Shown here: positions 50,741 through 60,211 of the stretch, in pieces
Position numbering within the stretch: position 1 is the stretch's first letter
Layout of the letters: each line of letters opens with the position of its first letter
Source: Bacillus oleivorans
GTDB taxonomy: Bacteria; Bacillota; Bacilli; Bacillales; JC228
NCBI RefSeq assembly: GCF_900207585.1
Contig: NZ_OAOP01000001.1
Span: 186,001 to 250,000 of the forward strand
Direction: 5' to 3'
DNA: 64,000 bases
Translations under genes and position numbers: made by a program
Notes under the pieces: model-generated
The model's input: only the letters and a program-made list of their open reading frames with translations
The model's database searches: none
Told to the model about the DNA's origin: nothing

Positions 50741-51067
50741 ATAATCTCAACTCCCTATTTTCATAAGTAATTTTCTATTTAAAGCATGGACAAGTTTGCA
50801 AAACTTTATACCTTTATTTTAAAAAGGATGATAGTTTCCCATACTATTTGCAAATTTTTATGAAAAAAATGAGTTATTTATTAAAAAATGTATCTTGCTG
50901 CATTCTATAAAGACAGGCTTGTATACATGGAAAAATAGGAAAAAAATTTTAAAAGAAGGAAATACTGAAATCAATAGGATTTCCATTTTTTATGTGAAAA
51001 ACGAAGATGCGGACGCACATAAAAATAGCTATAATAAAAACATGCTAGTTAGGAAGTGGGTTAGTGA
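50741..51067 (+). other. AT-rich intergenic region between rsfA and ywfO
   Basis: 327 bases between divergent genes. A 65-codon frame (50895-51092) overlaps the ywfO start, has no ribosome site and no family resemblance, so it is not called. The sequence is very AT-rich and should hold the rsfA and ywfO promoters; none was clear enough to name. Confidence 0.5.
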
Positions 51068-52369
51068 ATGGCATATTCTACTGAAAAATTAAGTGAAGAA
51101 AAGGTATTTAAAGACCCTGTTCACCGCTATATACATGTAAGAGATCGTGTTATTTGGGATTTAATCGGGACATCCGAATTTCAAAGATTGCGAAGAATTA
51201 AACAGCTCGGAACAACGTACTTAACCTTTCATGGGGCAGAACATAGCCGATTTAATCATTCTCTTGGAGTATACGAGATTGTTAGGCGAATAGTCGATGA
51301 TGTATTTGATGGCAGACCAGAATGGAAACAAGAATCACGTTTACTTTCTCTCTGTGCGGCGTTATTACATGATCTTGGACACGGACCGTTTTCTCATGCC
51401 TTCGAAAAAGTGTTTGATCTGGACCATGAGGAATTTACCCAAGCGATTATTCTTGGAGATACCGAAGTCCAAAAAATTTTAACGAAGGTTGATCCGAATT
51501 TTCCGAAGCAGGTTGCCGAAGTAATTGCCAAGACTTCTGAAAATAAATTAGTTGTAAGTCTCATCTCCAGTCAAATTGACGCAGACCGAATGGATTACTT
51601 ACAAAGAGATGCCTATTTTACAGGAGTAAGCTATGGCCATTTTGATATGGAACGGATATTACGGGTGATGCGGCCCCGTGAAGATCAGGTCGTGATCAAA
51701 CATAGTGGCATGCATGCTGTAGAAGATTACATAATGAGCCGATATCAAATGTATTGGCAGGTTTATTTTCATCCTGTTTCTCGAAGCGCAGAAGTCATTT
51801 TGACAAAAATTCTCCATCGCGCCAAAGACTTATATTATGAAGGATATAAATTTAAATTCACACCGATTCATTTTCAAACTCTTTTTCAAACAAAGGTTGA
51901 GCTTAAGGACTACTTAAAGCTAGATGAACCCGTGATGATGTATTACTTCCAGATGTGGCAGGAAGAAGAGGATTCTGTTTTGAGTGATCTCTGCAGGAGA
52001 TTTATGAACAGAAACCTATTTAAATATGTGGAGTTTGATCCTGCAAAAGAATATAAAAAGCAGTATGAGCTCATGGCCTTATTTGAGAGGGCAGGTATTA
52101 ATCCGGAATATTACTTAGTCGCCGACTCTTCTTCTGATCTCCCATACGATTTTTATCGCCCAGGAGAAGAAGGAGAACGTCTTCCGATTCATCTGCTGAT
52201 GAAAAATAATGAACTGCGGGAACTCTCGCGACAATCAGATATTGTAGATGCGATTTCCGGAAAAAGAAGAACCGACCATAAATTATATTTTCCAGCGGAT
52301 TTATTGTTTGATGATTCACAGCATCAGGCAACGAAAAGACAAATTCGAGATTTATTGGATTTGAAGTAA
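51068..52369 (+). CDS. ywfO: HD-domain phosphohydrolase YwfO
   Basis: 433 residues. HD motifs: TTYLTFHGAEHSRFNHSLGVYE supplies the first His, LCAALLHDLGHGPFSHAFE the HD pair, and SSQIDADRMDYLQRDAYFTG the later Asp. This is the dNTPase-like (SpoT/EF1143-related) group; YwfO is the B. subtilis member. It probably hydrolyses nucleotides. AGGAAGTGGG precedes ATG 51068. The conserved neighbour ywgA follows about 95 bases later. Confidence 0.92.
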   Translation: MAYSTEKLSEEKVFKDPVHRYIHVRDRVIWDLIGTSEFQRLRRIKQLGTTYLTFHGAEHSRFNHSLGVYEIVRRIVDDVFDGRPEWKQESRLLSLCAALLHDLGHGPFSHAFEKVFDLDHEEFTQAIILGDTEVQKILTKVDPNFPKQVAEVIAKTSENKLVVSLISSQIDADRMDYLQRDAYFTGVSYGHFDMERILRVMRPREDQVVIKHSGMHAVEDYIMSRYQMYWQVYFHPVSRSAEVILTKILHRAKDLYYEGYKFKFTPIHFQTLFQTKVELKDYLKLDEPVMMYYFQMWQEEEDSVLSDLCRRFMNRNLFKYVEFDPAKEYKKQYELMALFERAGINPEYYLVADSSSDLPYDFYRPGEEGERLPIHLLMKNNELRELSRQSDIVDAISGKRRTDHKLYFPADLLFDDSQHQATKRQIRDLLDLK

Positions 52370-52464
52370 GACAAGCTTTCAAATCTACTCAGCAAGATCC
52401 GGTATCCTTGAATAATATAAAAAATATTTATTATAGAAATAGACGGAGTAGGAGATGAAGGGCT

Positions 52465-52977
52465 TTGTTAAAGGACCATGCGCGAGTTTTAGGGGCGATT
52501 GCAGCTTCAGGAGAAATAGCAGGGAGAAAAAAGCTGCAAAAAATGATTTTTATTGCAAAAAAAATATCCTTCCCATTTCATGAAAAATTCCAATTTCACT
52601 TTTATGGTCCCTATTCGGAAGAGCTTACATTGCGAATTGAGGAATTATGCAATATGGACTTTTTGGATGAGGTGAAGGAGAAAGTAGGCGGGTATTCTCA
52701 ATATCGCTATAGTTTAACCGAAGCAGGCAAGGAATTTCTCAGTCATTTTCAGCAGCAAGATCAGAATCTAAAGGTTTGTTTAAACGATATGAACCAGCAA
52801 ACTTCCAGGTTTTTGGAGCTGGTTTCAACTGTTCTTTATTTTGAATCCTTATCAAAAGAAGAAGTGACCGAAAAGATCTTTACCCTAAAAAGCAAGCAAA
52901 AATATACACTTGAAGAAATAGAAGAAGCCTATCAATATATTGATAAATTGAAATCATATATTGACTACAAACAATGA
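52465..52977 (+). CDS. ywgA: YwgA family protein
   Basis: 170 residues: LLKDHARVLGAIAASGEIAGRKKLQKMIF at the start, then HFYGPYSEELTLRIEELCNMDFL, YSLTEAGKEFL and a helical C-terminus ending EAYQYIDKLKSYIDYKQ. The first half resembles a winged helix of the kind in phage antirepressor/GepA-like (Panacea-related) proteins. Matches YwgA by sequence pattern and position after ywfO. Starts at TTG 52465. Function unknown. Confidence 0.85.
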   Translation: MLKDHARVLGAIAASGEIAGRKKLQKMIFIAKKISFPFHEKFQFHFYGPYSEELTLRIEELCNMDFLDEVKEKVGGYSQYRYSLTEAGKEFLSHFQQQDQNLKVCLNDMNQQTSRFLELVSTVLYFESLSKEEVTEKIFTLKSKQKYTLEEIEEAYQYIDKLKSYIDYKQ

Positions 52978-53000
52978 TGATACAGGCGTTTTAATTTAGC

Positions 53001-53034
53001 AAAAAAAAGAGGACCGTGCGCGTCCTCTTTTTTT
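53001..53034 (+). terminator. Bidirectional terminator after ywgA
   Basis: AAAGAGGAC/GTCCTCTTT stem with long A and T runs on either side; also serves the convergent gene at 53045. Confidence 0.92.
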
Positions 53035-53044
53035 GCAGGGTATT

Positions 53045-53452
53045 CTATAATGTTGTAGCAATAATGGCAACGATTGGGATGGCATTCATTAAAAATATAC
53101 TTAATTGAAAAGTAGTGGACAGCTGTTGCTTTTGCAGAGAATCCTGCTCCACTTGCTGAATGGAATCGCGATAACGGAACCAGTTAATTAAAAAGTTAAA
53201 CAGCATGGCAGCTCCCACAATCAAAATGACGACAAGCGGGCTTAGCTCGGCTTCTTCTATATTCATAAAACCTAAAACTAGCAATAGAATAGGTATAGTT
53301 TCCACAAGGGCAACGGAAACCATCAGTTTCGTTTGAACTTTGTGAAGAGGCAATTTCCCTTCAACAATTTGTGAAAATGCTTTTCTCACCGCAATCGAAA
53401 TTCCGAAGGATGCAATCACAGCTGCTAGAATAAAATAGTATAACGGATCCAA
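53045..53452 (-). CDS. Membrane protein with F-ATPase subunit c-like hairpin
   Basis: About 135 residues with four hydrophobic helices. The first hairpin (FILAAVIASFGISIAVRKAF, polar loop QIVEGKLPLHKVQTKL, then VSVALVETIPILLLVLGF) looks like subunit c of F-type ATPases: the VALVE-PI motif places a Glu where the ion-carrying carboxylate of subunit c lies. The second half adds another helix pair joined by a charged Gln-rich segment. There are no other ATP synthase genes nearby. The start TTG 53452 has AGGAG eight bases upstream; GTG 53461 overlaps it. Function unknown. Confidence 0.7.
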   Translation of the reverse strand: MDPLYYFILAAVIASFGISIAVRKAFSQIVEGKLPLHKVQTKLMVSVALVETIPILLLVLGFMNIEEAELSPLVVILIVGAAMLFNFLINWFRYRDSIQQVEQDSLQKQQLSTTFQLSIFLMNAIPIVAIIATTL

Positions 53453-53602
53453 ATTATTCACTCCTAAAATAGTAGTAATCCAGTTTTCTATTATGAGTGT
53501 ACACGAATTCCGTAAATTGTAAATCTTTAAGTAGACTTATTTTCTTTTCTGTCATTGATTTTGTATACTGTAAAAAGAATCTGTAAAATGAGGTGGCGGC
53601 TT

Positions 53603-54265
53603 TTGCTTTTTCAAGATTTTAGTATAACCGAAATGATTTATCTTGCCTTAACGTTAGCAATCGCTTTTTCTGTGCATGAATTTGCTCATGCCTATTCAGC
53701 CTTCCGTTTTGGCGATAATACGGCAGCTCGCCAAGGACGATTAACGCTGAATCCTATAAAACATTTAGATCCGATTGGAACTATTCTGTTTTTTATTGTA
53801 GGGTTTGGATGGGCTCGGCCGGTACCTGTAAACCGATTTAATTTTAAAAATCCGCGGGTTGCTGGAATTATCGTATCAATCCTCGGTCCAATCAGTAATT
53901 TACTGTTAGCAGTGGTTGGTGCATTTTTGTATTATCTCTTTATCTATCTGAACTTGACCTCTGATTTTTTCTATACATTTTCTGAATTTCTTCGGTTTTT
54001 TGTACACATAAATGTTTTGTTGTTTATCTTTAACCTCATTCCGCTTCCTCCATTAGACGGGTATCGGATTGTAGAGGATTTAATGCCGAGACAGGTGAGA
54101 CCGACGTTAGCCAAATTAGAGCCATATGGTGCCATTATCTTCTTAGTATTGATATTAATTGATCCGCTCTACCGTGTAACAATCGGGGTCCTTCTTGGTG
54201 AGTGGGTACCAGCCCTCGGCGGCGCTATACACCAGTTCTTTTTTGAACTCTTTATTACACGCTGA
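53603..54265 (+). CDS. ywhC: Site-2-protease-type zinc metalloprotease YwhC (M50)
   Basis: 220 residues, polytopic. FSVHEFAHAYSAFRFGD carries the HExxH zinc motif; NLIPLPPLDGYRIVEDLMP carries the downstream NPxPPLDG-like zinc-ligand motif. This is the minimal M50 intramembrane protease YwhC with no PDZ domain. TTG 53603 has GAGGTGG upstream; frames beginning at 53555 lack a site. The ywhD gene follows about 30 bases later, in conserved order. Confidence 0.93.
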   Translation: MLFQDFSITEMIYLALTLAIAFSVHEFAHAYSAFRFGDNTAARQGRLTLNPIKHLDPIGTILFFIVGFGWARPVPVNRFNFKNPRVAGIIVSILGPISNLLLAVVGAFLYYLFIYLNLTSDFFYTFSEFLRFFVHINVLLFIFNLIPLPPLDGYRIVEDLMPRQVRPTLAKLEPYGAIIFLVLILIDPLYRVTIGVLLGEWVPALGGAIHQFFFELFITR

Positions 54266-54295
54266 TAAGCTTCGTTTAGAAGGAGGAGTCATTCA

Positions 54296-54814
54296 ATGGA
54301 GAACAAAGAGAATAAGAAAAAGCCAATTACGTTTAATATCATCAAAAATGATCCGACTGACGGTCATAAAGGCTTTGGCGTAGGAGCCCTAAGTCTTGAA
54401 AACATATCCCCGGTCTTTGTGGATGTGGAAGAAAAGAATGCTTTCGTCGATATTGGGGCGATGCATGCAAGAAGCACCGTCGAAAAAGGCATCAAATTTT
54501 TAAAAGATAAAGAGCAAGTCCCAAACGGAAAGCCCTATTGGCTGGTCTGGGTTACAATTAACCGCAATGAAGAAGGTCCGTATTACCATGGAGTGACGGC
54601 ATGTGAAATGACGGTCGATCGCTCGATTCGAAGAGGGTATAAATCCCTGCCAGAACATGTGAATCGGATGGATAAGTCATTAAAAGGCCATGTTATAGTC
54701 GACCATATGGACGATTCCTCTAAAGCAGTACTTGGCCAATTTTTAAAAAATCACGATCCTGGAATGTGGAACCGTTCGGACGAAAAGCTGAGAAAAGATT
54801 TAAATATGGAATGA
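54296..54814 (+). CDS. ywhD: YwhD family protein
   Basis: 172 residues, starting MENKENKKKPITFNIIKNDP and carrying GFGVGALSLENISPVFVDV, DIGAMHARSTVEKGIKFL, YWLVWVTINRNEEGPYYHG and PEHVNRMDKSLKGHVIVDHM. This is the YwhD family known only from bacilli, in its usual place after ywhC. No membrane segment. AGGAGGAG precedes the ATG. Function unknown. Confidence 0.92.
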   Translation: MENKENKKKPITFNIIKNDPTDGHKGFGVGALSLENISPVFVDVEEKNAFVDIGAMHARSTVEKGIKFLKDKEQVPNGKPYWLVWVTINRNEEGPYYHGVTACEMTVDRSIRRGYKSLPEHVNRMDKSLKGHVIVDHMDDSSKAVLGQFLKNHDPGMWNRSDEKLRKDLNME

Positions 54815-54954
54815 TAATCGGTTTTAATTACTCCATAAACGGATGTATGCCTTCAATATGTGTCATTTTAATGAACAAAAGAGCGGGCGTCTTGCTCGAT
54901 TTAGGAAAAATTAGGTACACTTAGGAGGCAAAGCACTTTTATAGAAAAACTAGG

Positions 54955-54997
54955 ACACAAAAAGCCCCAGGGACAGCACCCCTGGGGCTTTTTGTGT
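54955..54997 (+). terminator. Strong terminator after ywhD
   Basis: ACACAAAAAGCCCCAGGG pairs with CCCCTGGGGCTTTTTGTGT around a short loop, nearly perfect over 18 bases. Confidence 0.93.
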
Positions 54998-55034
54998 CTT
55001 GTCGATATGCTGGTTTAAGGGTTAGAGGGTATGT

Positions 55035-55265
55035 GAGTTCGGGGAAAAAGTCTGTCCGAGTTCGGTTAAATGGATGTGAGTTCGGAAAAAGGGTGTCCGA
55101 GTTCGGTTAAATGGTTGTGAGTTCGGAAAAAGGGTGTCCGAGTTCGGTTAAATGGTTGTGAGTTCGGAAAAACGATACCTGAGTTCGGTAAATAAGTATC
55201 TGAGTTCGGTAAAATGGTTCTGAGTTCGGTAAAACGATACTGAGTTCTGAAAAAAAACGGAGTAA
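55035..55265 (+). repeat. 20-21 bp tandem array, GAGTTCGG type
   Basis: Units alternate GAGTTCGGTTAAATGGTTGT (20) and GAGTTCGGAAAAAGGGTGTCC-like (21), about eleven in all, lying in the gap between the convergent ywhD and pbpG genes. It passes directly into the AAGTCCGG array. Confidence 0.95.
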
Positions 55266-55341
55266 AGTACAGAAAAACATGTATTTAGTTACTGTTACGA
55301 GCCCTTAGTTCTGAAAAATGTGTATTAAATCCAGAATTGCA

Positions 55342-55500
55342 GGTGTCGAGTTAGGAATAACGAGTGCTAAGTCCGGAATAACCGGTGCTAAGTCCGAGAT
55401 AACAAGTGCTAAGTCCGGAATAGCCGGTACCGAGTCCGGAATAACAAGTGCTAAGTCCGGAATAACCGGTACCGAGTCCGGAATAACACGGTGTGAATGT
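55342..55500 (+). repeat. 21-bp tandem array, AAGTCCGG variant
   Basis: GTCCG recurs at 55371, 55392, 55413, 55434, 55455 and 55476, exactly 21 bases apart. Units such as GTGCTAAGTCCGGAATAACC alternate AAGT and CGGT/CGGTACC linkers. It follows the GAGTTCGG array and seems a sequence variant. The frame from 55318 across it (SAKSGITGTESGIT-like) is not a gene. Confidence 0.93.
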
Positions 55501-55661
55501 CGAAAATCAAATACCAAGTTCTGCAAAAATCAGGGAGAAAGTTCCCCACAAAAACCGGCCCTTAGAAATTAAACAAAAAAACCAAGGTTCTGACAGCGAA
55601 ACAAGTAAATCTGCTGCAAAATCCTGGTTTCATGAAGTGCCAGCCATCCTTACCCTGGTGT

Positions 55662-57749
55662 TTATCCCAACCAGTCGAACAGCTTTTTATACCACGGCTG
55701 ATCCTGTCCAGCAGGCGAATTTTCATCTGCTGGCTTTTGCTCTATATCATCGAATGGCTCTTTAATGTGCTCGGTGCAGTATGTGGTGGGTTCGGTTCCT
55801 TTGATATAGTACGTGTAGCGTGCAACTGGACAGCTTTCAGTTGCTAATTTGCCATTGTCAGGATTCACATACACGCCAACCACACCATCGGTCGGAATAA
55901 AGGTTCTGACTGGTTCATCATCTAAGGCCTTTTCCATAAAATCAATCCAAATATTCTTCGCATACGTTTTTTCAGCAGTCAGGGTGATTTCCTTGGCCTC
56001 ATCATATCCTGTCCAAACCCCAGCTGTCAGCTGTGGGGTAAAACCGATCATCCAGCTGTCTGTATCGGTAGAACCTGATTTCCCTGCATACGGGCGGGTT
56101 ATTTCATTAATAATAGAGCTTCCTGTCACACTTGTATAATCATTGAGTTTCGGGTCAAACATCCCTCTTAAAAGGCTCGACATCACAAACGCTATATCGG
56201 GATCGAGGACCTGTTCATTTTCTGGCTTGCTTTCGTACAGTACCTCTCCTTTTTCATTGACGACTTTTTTAATGAAGGTTGGTTCCACTTTTTTACCGCC
56301 ATTCGCGAACATGCTATAGGCGTTAACCATTTCCACAACACGGACACCAGACGTTCCTAATGCAAGCGAAGGAACCTTTTTCATCTCAGACGAAATTCCG
56401 AATTGTTTCACAGTTTCTGCCAATACTTCCTCTCCTAAAAAGAGATGGGTTTTAACCGCATAGACATTATCAGATAGAGCCAGTGCCTGAGCCAGCGTGA
56501 TTTCATCCTCTGCATAGTGATTATTAAAATTGTGAGGGGTATACTCGGCGCGGCCCTCGTCATATTTGAAGGTCGTAATTTCACTTCTCATCGTGGTGGA
56601 AGGGGTGAACCCTCTTTCCAGCGCTGCATAGTATAACAGCGGTTTAATCGTTGATCCCGGCTGGCGCAATGCCTGGTAAGCCCGGTTGTAGGTACTTTCC
56701 TCATAATCTCTGCCGCCGATTAGGGCTTTGACATATCCGGTTACAGGGTCCATCGCAACAAAGCCCACTTGAATGTCGGACTCGTCTGACATATTTTGCT
56801 TAACCGCTTTTTCCGCAAATTGCTGCAGGTTCGGGTCAATCGTTGTATAAACCGTTAACCCGCCCATCGCTATGGTATCTTCACTAATATTCAGCTTATT
56901 GACTAACTCGCTGCGGACGATATCCTGAAAATAAGGAGCAAAACTGTTTTGAACATGCGGGTGCTCTCCGATTAATGTCAGCTTTTCTGCTTTGGCTGCT
57001 TCTGCTTGCTCTGCCGAAATCGCTTCTGTTTCCGCCATTTCATCCAAAATCAGTTCCTGTCTCGCTTTTGCTTTGGCAAAATTGATAATGGGTGAATAAT
57101 GGCTGGGTCCCTTAGGGACACCGGTTAGCATTGCCGCTTCTGCCAAAGAAAGCTGGTCGGCATCCTTGCCAAAATAAAATTGACTGGCTGCTTGAATTCC
57201 GTAGGCTCCATGTCCGTAGTAAATCGTATTTAAATAGCCTTCAAGAATTTCCTCTTTTGTATAATTCATCTCTAGCCGCAGAGCATAAAACGCTTCAGCC
57301 AGCTTTCGTTTCCACGTCTTATCATGCTCCAAAAAGAGGTTTCGTGCATATTGCTGGGTAATCGTACTAGCACCTTGAACTTTGGACATTGCCTGGATAT
57401 CCGCTAAGGCGGCACCGGCAATTCGCTTTAAATCAAAACCGTGATGCTTATAAAAATTACGATCTTCAATGGAGATCGTTGCGTTTTGCACATCCTCTGA
57501 AACGTGATCAAGAGAAACCCAATGCCTGATCTCTCCCTGTGGATTGGTAGCACCAAAAATTTCCCCATCGTCGGCTAGAAAAAGAGAGGATTTTGGAACA
57601 ACGAGTGGAGGCGGCCCCAGAACCTTCGCATAAATAAATACCGCACTGACCATGATAAAACCAATAATGGTGGCAAGCAGAGACAAGAAAAATAAAGCTC
57701 TTGCATATTTTTTTGTTTTTTCAAAATGGTTTCCTGTCAAAATTTCCAT
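55662..57749 (-). CDS. pbpG: Class A penicillin-binding protein PbpG
   Basis: About 695 residues. One N-terminal membrane helix (about 21-43), GT51 transglycosylase domain with ISIEDRNFYKHHGFDLKRIAG, GASTITQQYARNLFL and YLNTIYYGHGAYGIQAASQFYFG, then a transpeptidase domain with RQPGSTIKPLLYYAALE (SxxK), SDNVYAVKT (SxN) and AGKSGSTDTDSW (KSG). It polymerises and cross-links peptidoglycan; B. subtilis PbpG (ywhE) is a sigma-F forespore protein used in spore germ-cell wall. ATG 57749 has GAGAGGTG nine bases upstream. The C-terminus carries a charged tail ending PWYKKLFDWLG. Confidence 0.94.
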   Translation of the reverse strand: MEILTGNHFEKTKKYARALFFLSLLATIIGFIMVSAVFIYAKVLGPPPLVVPKSSLFLADDGEIFGATNPQGEIRHWVSLDHVSEDVQNATISIEDRNFYKHHGFDLKRIAGAALADIQAMSKVQGASTITQQYARNLFLEHDKTWKRKLAEAFYALRLEMNYTKEEILEGYLNTIYYGHGAYGIQAASQFYFGKDADQLSLAEAAMLTGVPKGPSHYSPIINFAKAKARQELILDEMAETEAISAEQAEAAKAEKLTLIGEHPHVQNSFAPYFQDIVRSELVNKLNISEDTIAMGGLTVYTTIDPNLQQFAEKAVKQNMSDESDIQVGFVAMDPVTGYVKALIGGRDYEESTYNRAYQALRQPGSTIKPLLYYAALERGFTPSTTMRSEITTFKYDEGRAEYTPHNFNNHYAEDEITLAQALALSDNVYAVKTHLFLGEEVLAETVKQFGISSEMKKVPSLALGTSGVRVVEMVNAYSMFANGGKKVEPTFIKKVVNEKGEVLYESKPENEQVLDPDIAFVMSSLLRGMFDPKLNDYTSVTGSSIINEITRPYAGKSGSTDTDSWMIGFTPQLTAGVWTGYDEAKEITLTAEKTYAKNIWIDFMEKALDDEPVRTFIPTDGVVGVYVNPDNGKLATESCPVARYTYYIKGTEPTTYCTEHIKEPFDDIEQKPADENSPAGQDQPWYKKLFDWLG

Positions 57750-57875
57750 CGTTTGTTCACCTCTCTTAAATGACAATATTTTCTGCATTTCCCGAACTCC
57801 TTATTCTTATTTTTGGAAAAAAGAGAGGGGATTAAACGTTGTAGCCTAATAAAGAGAATACAGAGTAAAAAAATA

Positions 57876-57903
57876 TTGAAATTTTGCTAGATTCCTCTAT
57901 ACT
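57876..57903 (+). promoter_or_regulatory. Sigma-A promoter of speE-speB
   Basis: TTGAAA (57876-57881), 16 bases, TATACT (57898-57903), 120 bases before speE. Confidence 0.75.
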
Positions 57904-58022
57904 TTTTTCTTAGTGTAGAAAATAACGTTTGTATTCATCTACATAGGGAATGATTTTTAAAAGAGAGTGTTTAAGTTTTAACCATAGAAATTTACGAATG
58001 CAGATTGAAAGGATGAGTTAAT

Positions 58023-58853
58023 ATGGGTGGATTCTGGTTTACTGAAAAACAAACAGATCATTTTGGAATTACAATGAAGGTAAAAAGAACCTTACATACT
58101 GAAAAAACGGAATTTCAGCAATTAGACATGGTGGAAACAGAAGAGTGGGGCAACATGCTTCTGCTTGATGGCATGGTTATGACTAACCAAAAGGATGAGT
58201 GGGTCTATCACGAAATGGTTGCCCATGTTCCGTTATTTACACATCCAAACCCTGAAAATGTATTAGTTGTCGGCGGCGGAGACGGAGGCGTTATTCGCGA
58301 AGTCCTTAAACACCCAAGCGTGAAAAAAGCGACTTTAGTTGAAATTGACGGAAAAGTAATCGAGTACTCTAAAATATATTTGCCGGAGATTGCTGGGCAA
58401 TTAGAAGATCCTCGCGTCGATGTTCAGGTAGATGATGGCTTTATGCATATCGCTCAAAGCGAAAATCAATATGACGTGATCATGGTCGATTCCACAGAAC
58501 CAGTAGGACCAGCGGTTAATTTGTTCAGCAAAGGTTTTTATGCGGGAATTGCCAAAGCTTTAAAAGAGGATGGTATCTTTGTAGCGCAAACCGATAATCC
58601 ATGGTTTAAAGCGGACCTGATTCAACAAGTGTTTAAAGACGTAAAAGAAATTTTTCCAATAACACGCCTATACACAGCCAATATCCCAACATATCCAAGC
58701 GGATTATGGACTTTTACGATCGGATCGAAAAAACATGATCCGCTCGCAGTAGAGGACAGCCGTTTTCACGATATCGAGACCAATTACTATACAAAGGAAT
58801 TGCATAAAGCTTGCTTTGTGCTGCCAAAGTTCGTAAAAGATTTAACGGAATAA
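58023..58853 (+). CDS. speE: Spermidine synthase (polyamine aminopropyltransferase)
   Basis: 276 residues. Conserved pattern: [59 protein letters not shown] (decarboxylated SAM site), VDDGFMHI and [14 protein letters not shown]. It transfers aminopropyl groups from decarboxylated SAM to putrescine. AAAGGATG lies upstream of ATG 58023. It is co-transcribed with speB, whose start is 20 bases after its stop. Confidence 0.97.
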   Translation: MGGFWFTEKQTDHFGITMKVKRTLHTEKTEFQQLDMVETEEWGNMLLLDGMVMTNQKDEWVYHEMVAHVPLFTHPNPENVLVVGGGDGGVIREVLKHPSVKKATLVEIDGKVIEYSKIYLPEIAGQLEDPRVDVQVDDGFMHIAQSENQYDVIMVDSTEPVGPAVNLFSKGFYAGIAKALKEDGIFVAQTDNPWFKADLIQQVFKDVKEIFPITRLYTANIPTYPSGLWTFTIGSKKHDPLAVEDSRFHDIETNYYTKELHKACFVLPKFVKDLTE

Positions 58854-58872
58854 GAGAGGGGAAAGAAAATTA

Positions 58873-59742
58873 ATGCGTTTTGATGAAGCCTATTCAGGTA
58901 ATGTTTTTATTAAAAGTTATCCTAGCTTTGAAGAAAGCAAGGCCGTTATTTATGGAATGCCAATGGATTGGACCGTCAGTTTTCGTCCCGGCTCCCGTTT
59001 TGGTCCGGCACGAATTCGCGAGGTTTCTCTAGGATTGGAAGAATATAGTCCGTACCTAGATAAGCATTTAGAAGAAGTCAAATACTTCGATGCAGGCGAT
59101 ATTCCATTACCGTTTGGAAACCCGCAAAGAAGCTTGGATATGATTGAAGAATTTGTTGGCAAGGTTCTAGATGAAGATAAATTTCCGCTTGGCTTAGGCG
59201 GGGAGCACTTATGTACATGGCCTGTTTTTAGAGCCATCCATAAAAAATATCCTGATTTTGCTGTGATTCATATTGATGCTCATGCAGACTTACGCGAGGA
59301 ATATGAAGGAGAGCCGCTATCTCACTCTACCCCAATCCGCAAAGTCTGTGGCCTGATTGGACCTGAAAACGTGTATTCCTTTGGGATTCGTTCTGGGATG
59401 AAAGAAGAATTCCAATTCGCAAAAGAGTCTGGCATGTACATGGCTAAATTTGATGTAGCAGTACCGCTTAAGGAAGTTCTGCCAAAGCTTGCCGGAAGAA
59501 ACGTCTATGTCACCATTGACATTGATGTATTAGACCCCGCTCATGCCCCTGGCACAGGTACAGCGGAAGCAGGCGGGATTACCTCCAAGGAAATGCTGGA
59601 GGCCATTACGCTCATTGCCAATTCTGACGTTAATGTAATTGGAGCTGATATTGTCGAAGTCGCTCCAGCTTATGATCACTCTGAACAAACCCAAATCGCT
59701 GCCAGCAAATTTCTGCGTGAAATATTGCTTGGCTGGGTATAA
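58873..59742 (+). CDS. speB: Agmatinase
   Basis: 289 residues, ureohydrolase family. Metal motifs are visible: LGLGGEHLCTWPVFRAI, AVIHIDAHADLREEYEG, LSHSTPIRKV and VYVTIDIDVLDPAHAPGTGTAEAGG. It hydrolyses agmatine to putrescine and urea, feeding speE. AGAGGGG precedes the ATG. The two form the polyamine operon, ended by the hairpin at 59755. Confidence 0.96.
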   Translation: MRFDEAYSGNVFIKSYPSFEESKAVIYGMPMDWTVSFRPGSRFGPARIREVSLGLEEYSPYLDKHLEEVKYFDAGDIPLPFGNPQRSLDMIEEFVGKVLDEDKFPLGLGGEHLCTWPVFRAIHKKYPDFAVIHIDAHADLREEYEGEPLSHSTPIRKVCGLIGPENVYSFGIRSGMKEEFQFAKESGMYMAKFDVAVPLKEVLPKLAGRNVYVTIDIDVLDPAHAPGTGTAEAGGITSKEMLEAITLIANSDVNVIGADIVEVAPAYDHSEQTQIAASKFLREILLGWV

Positions 59743-59754
59743 CAATAACATGCG

Positions 59755-59793
59755 CACCCGGTTTAAATACGCTTAACCGGGTGTTATTTTTTT
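59755..59793 (+). terminator. Terminator of speE-speB
   Basis: CACCCGGTT pairs with AACCGGGTG, followed by TTATTTTTTT. Confidence 0.9.
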
Positions 59794-59849
59794 ATGAAAC
59801 AAAGGTATGAAACAAAGGGACGGTTCTTCTGTTTCAATTAGAAATCGAT

Positions 59850-60080
59850 TAATCTTTTAGAAGGACTCTAAAGACCTAAATCCGGGAATAACGATACAAG
59901 AAAGTCCTTTAGAAGGGGTCTCAAAGCCAAATTCACGATATTGATTCTGGAAATGTCTTTTAGAAGGATTCTCAAGACCCAAATTCAGGGAATATCAATG
60001 AATGAAAGTCCTTTAGAAGGGGTCTCAAAGCCCAAAACCATGCATTGAGTGCAAGAAAAGTTCTTTAGAAGACTCTCATC
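59850..60080 (+). repeat. 52-bp tandem array, TTTAGAAG type, five copies
   Basis: TTTAG(AAG) recurs at 59856, 59908, 59959, 60012 and 60064 (spacings 52, 51, 53, 52). Copies 2 and 4 share GTCCTTTAGAAGGGGTCTC; copies 1 and 3 share CTTTTAGAAGGA with AAGACC, so the unit is a 104-bp dimer. Different sequence from the 52-bp array at 15.6 kb but the same period. Confidence 0.88.
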
Positions 60081-60211
60081 CACTAAATAAATGCCAAAAA
60101 ATCATAGACATTGCGATTACATTTAATTAAATTTATACTAATAAAGTTATCCATTCTTTCTTAAGGGGGAATTCATTTCTCTCGCTCGAACAGGAAACAG
60201 GAGGTTTTTCT

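Noticed and set aside
50895-51092. 65-codon frame before ywfO
   Set aside because: Very AT-rich promoter region, overlaps the ywfO start, no ribosome site.
55318-55572. 84-codon frame rich in SAKSGIT
   Set aside because: A read-through of the 21-bp array, 21 bases being a multiple of three.
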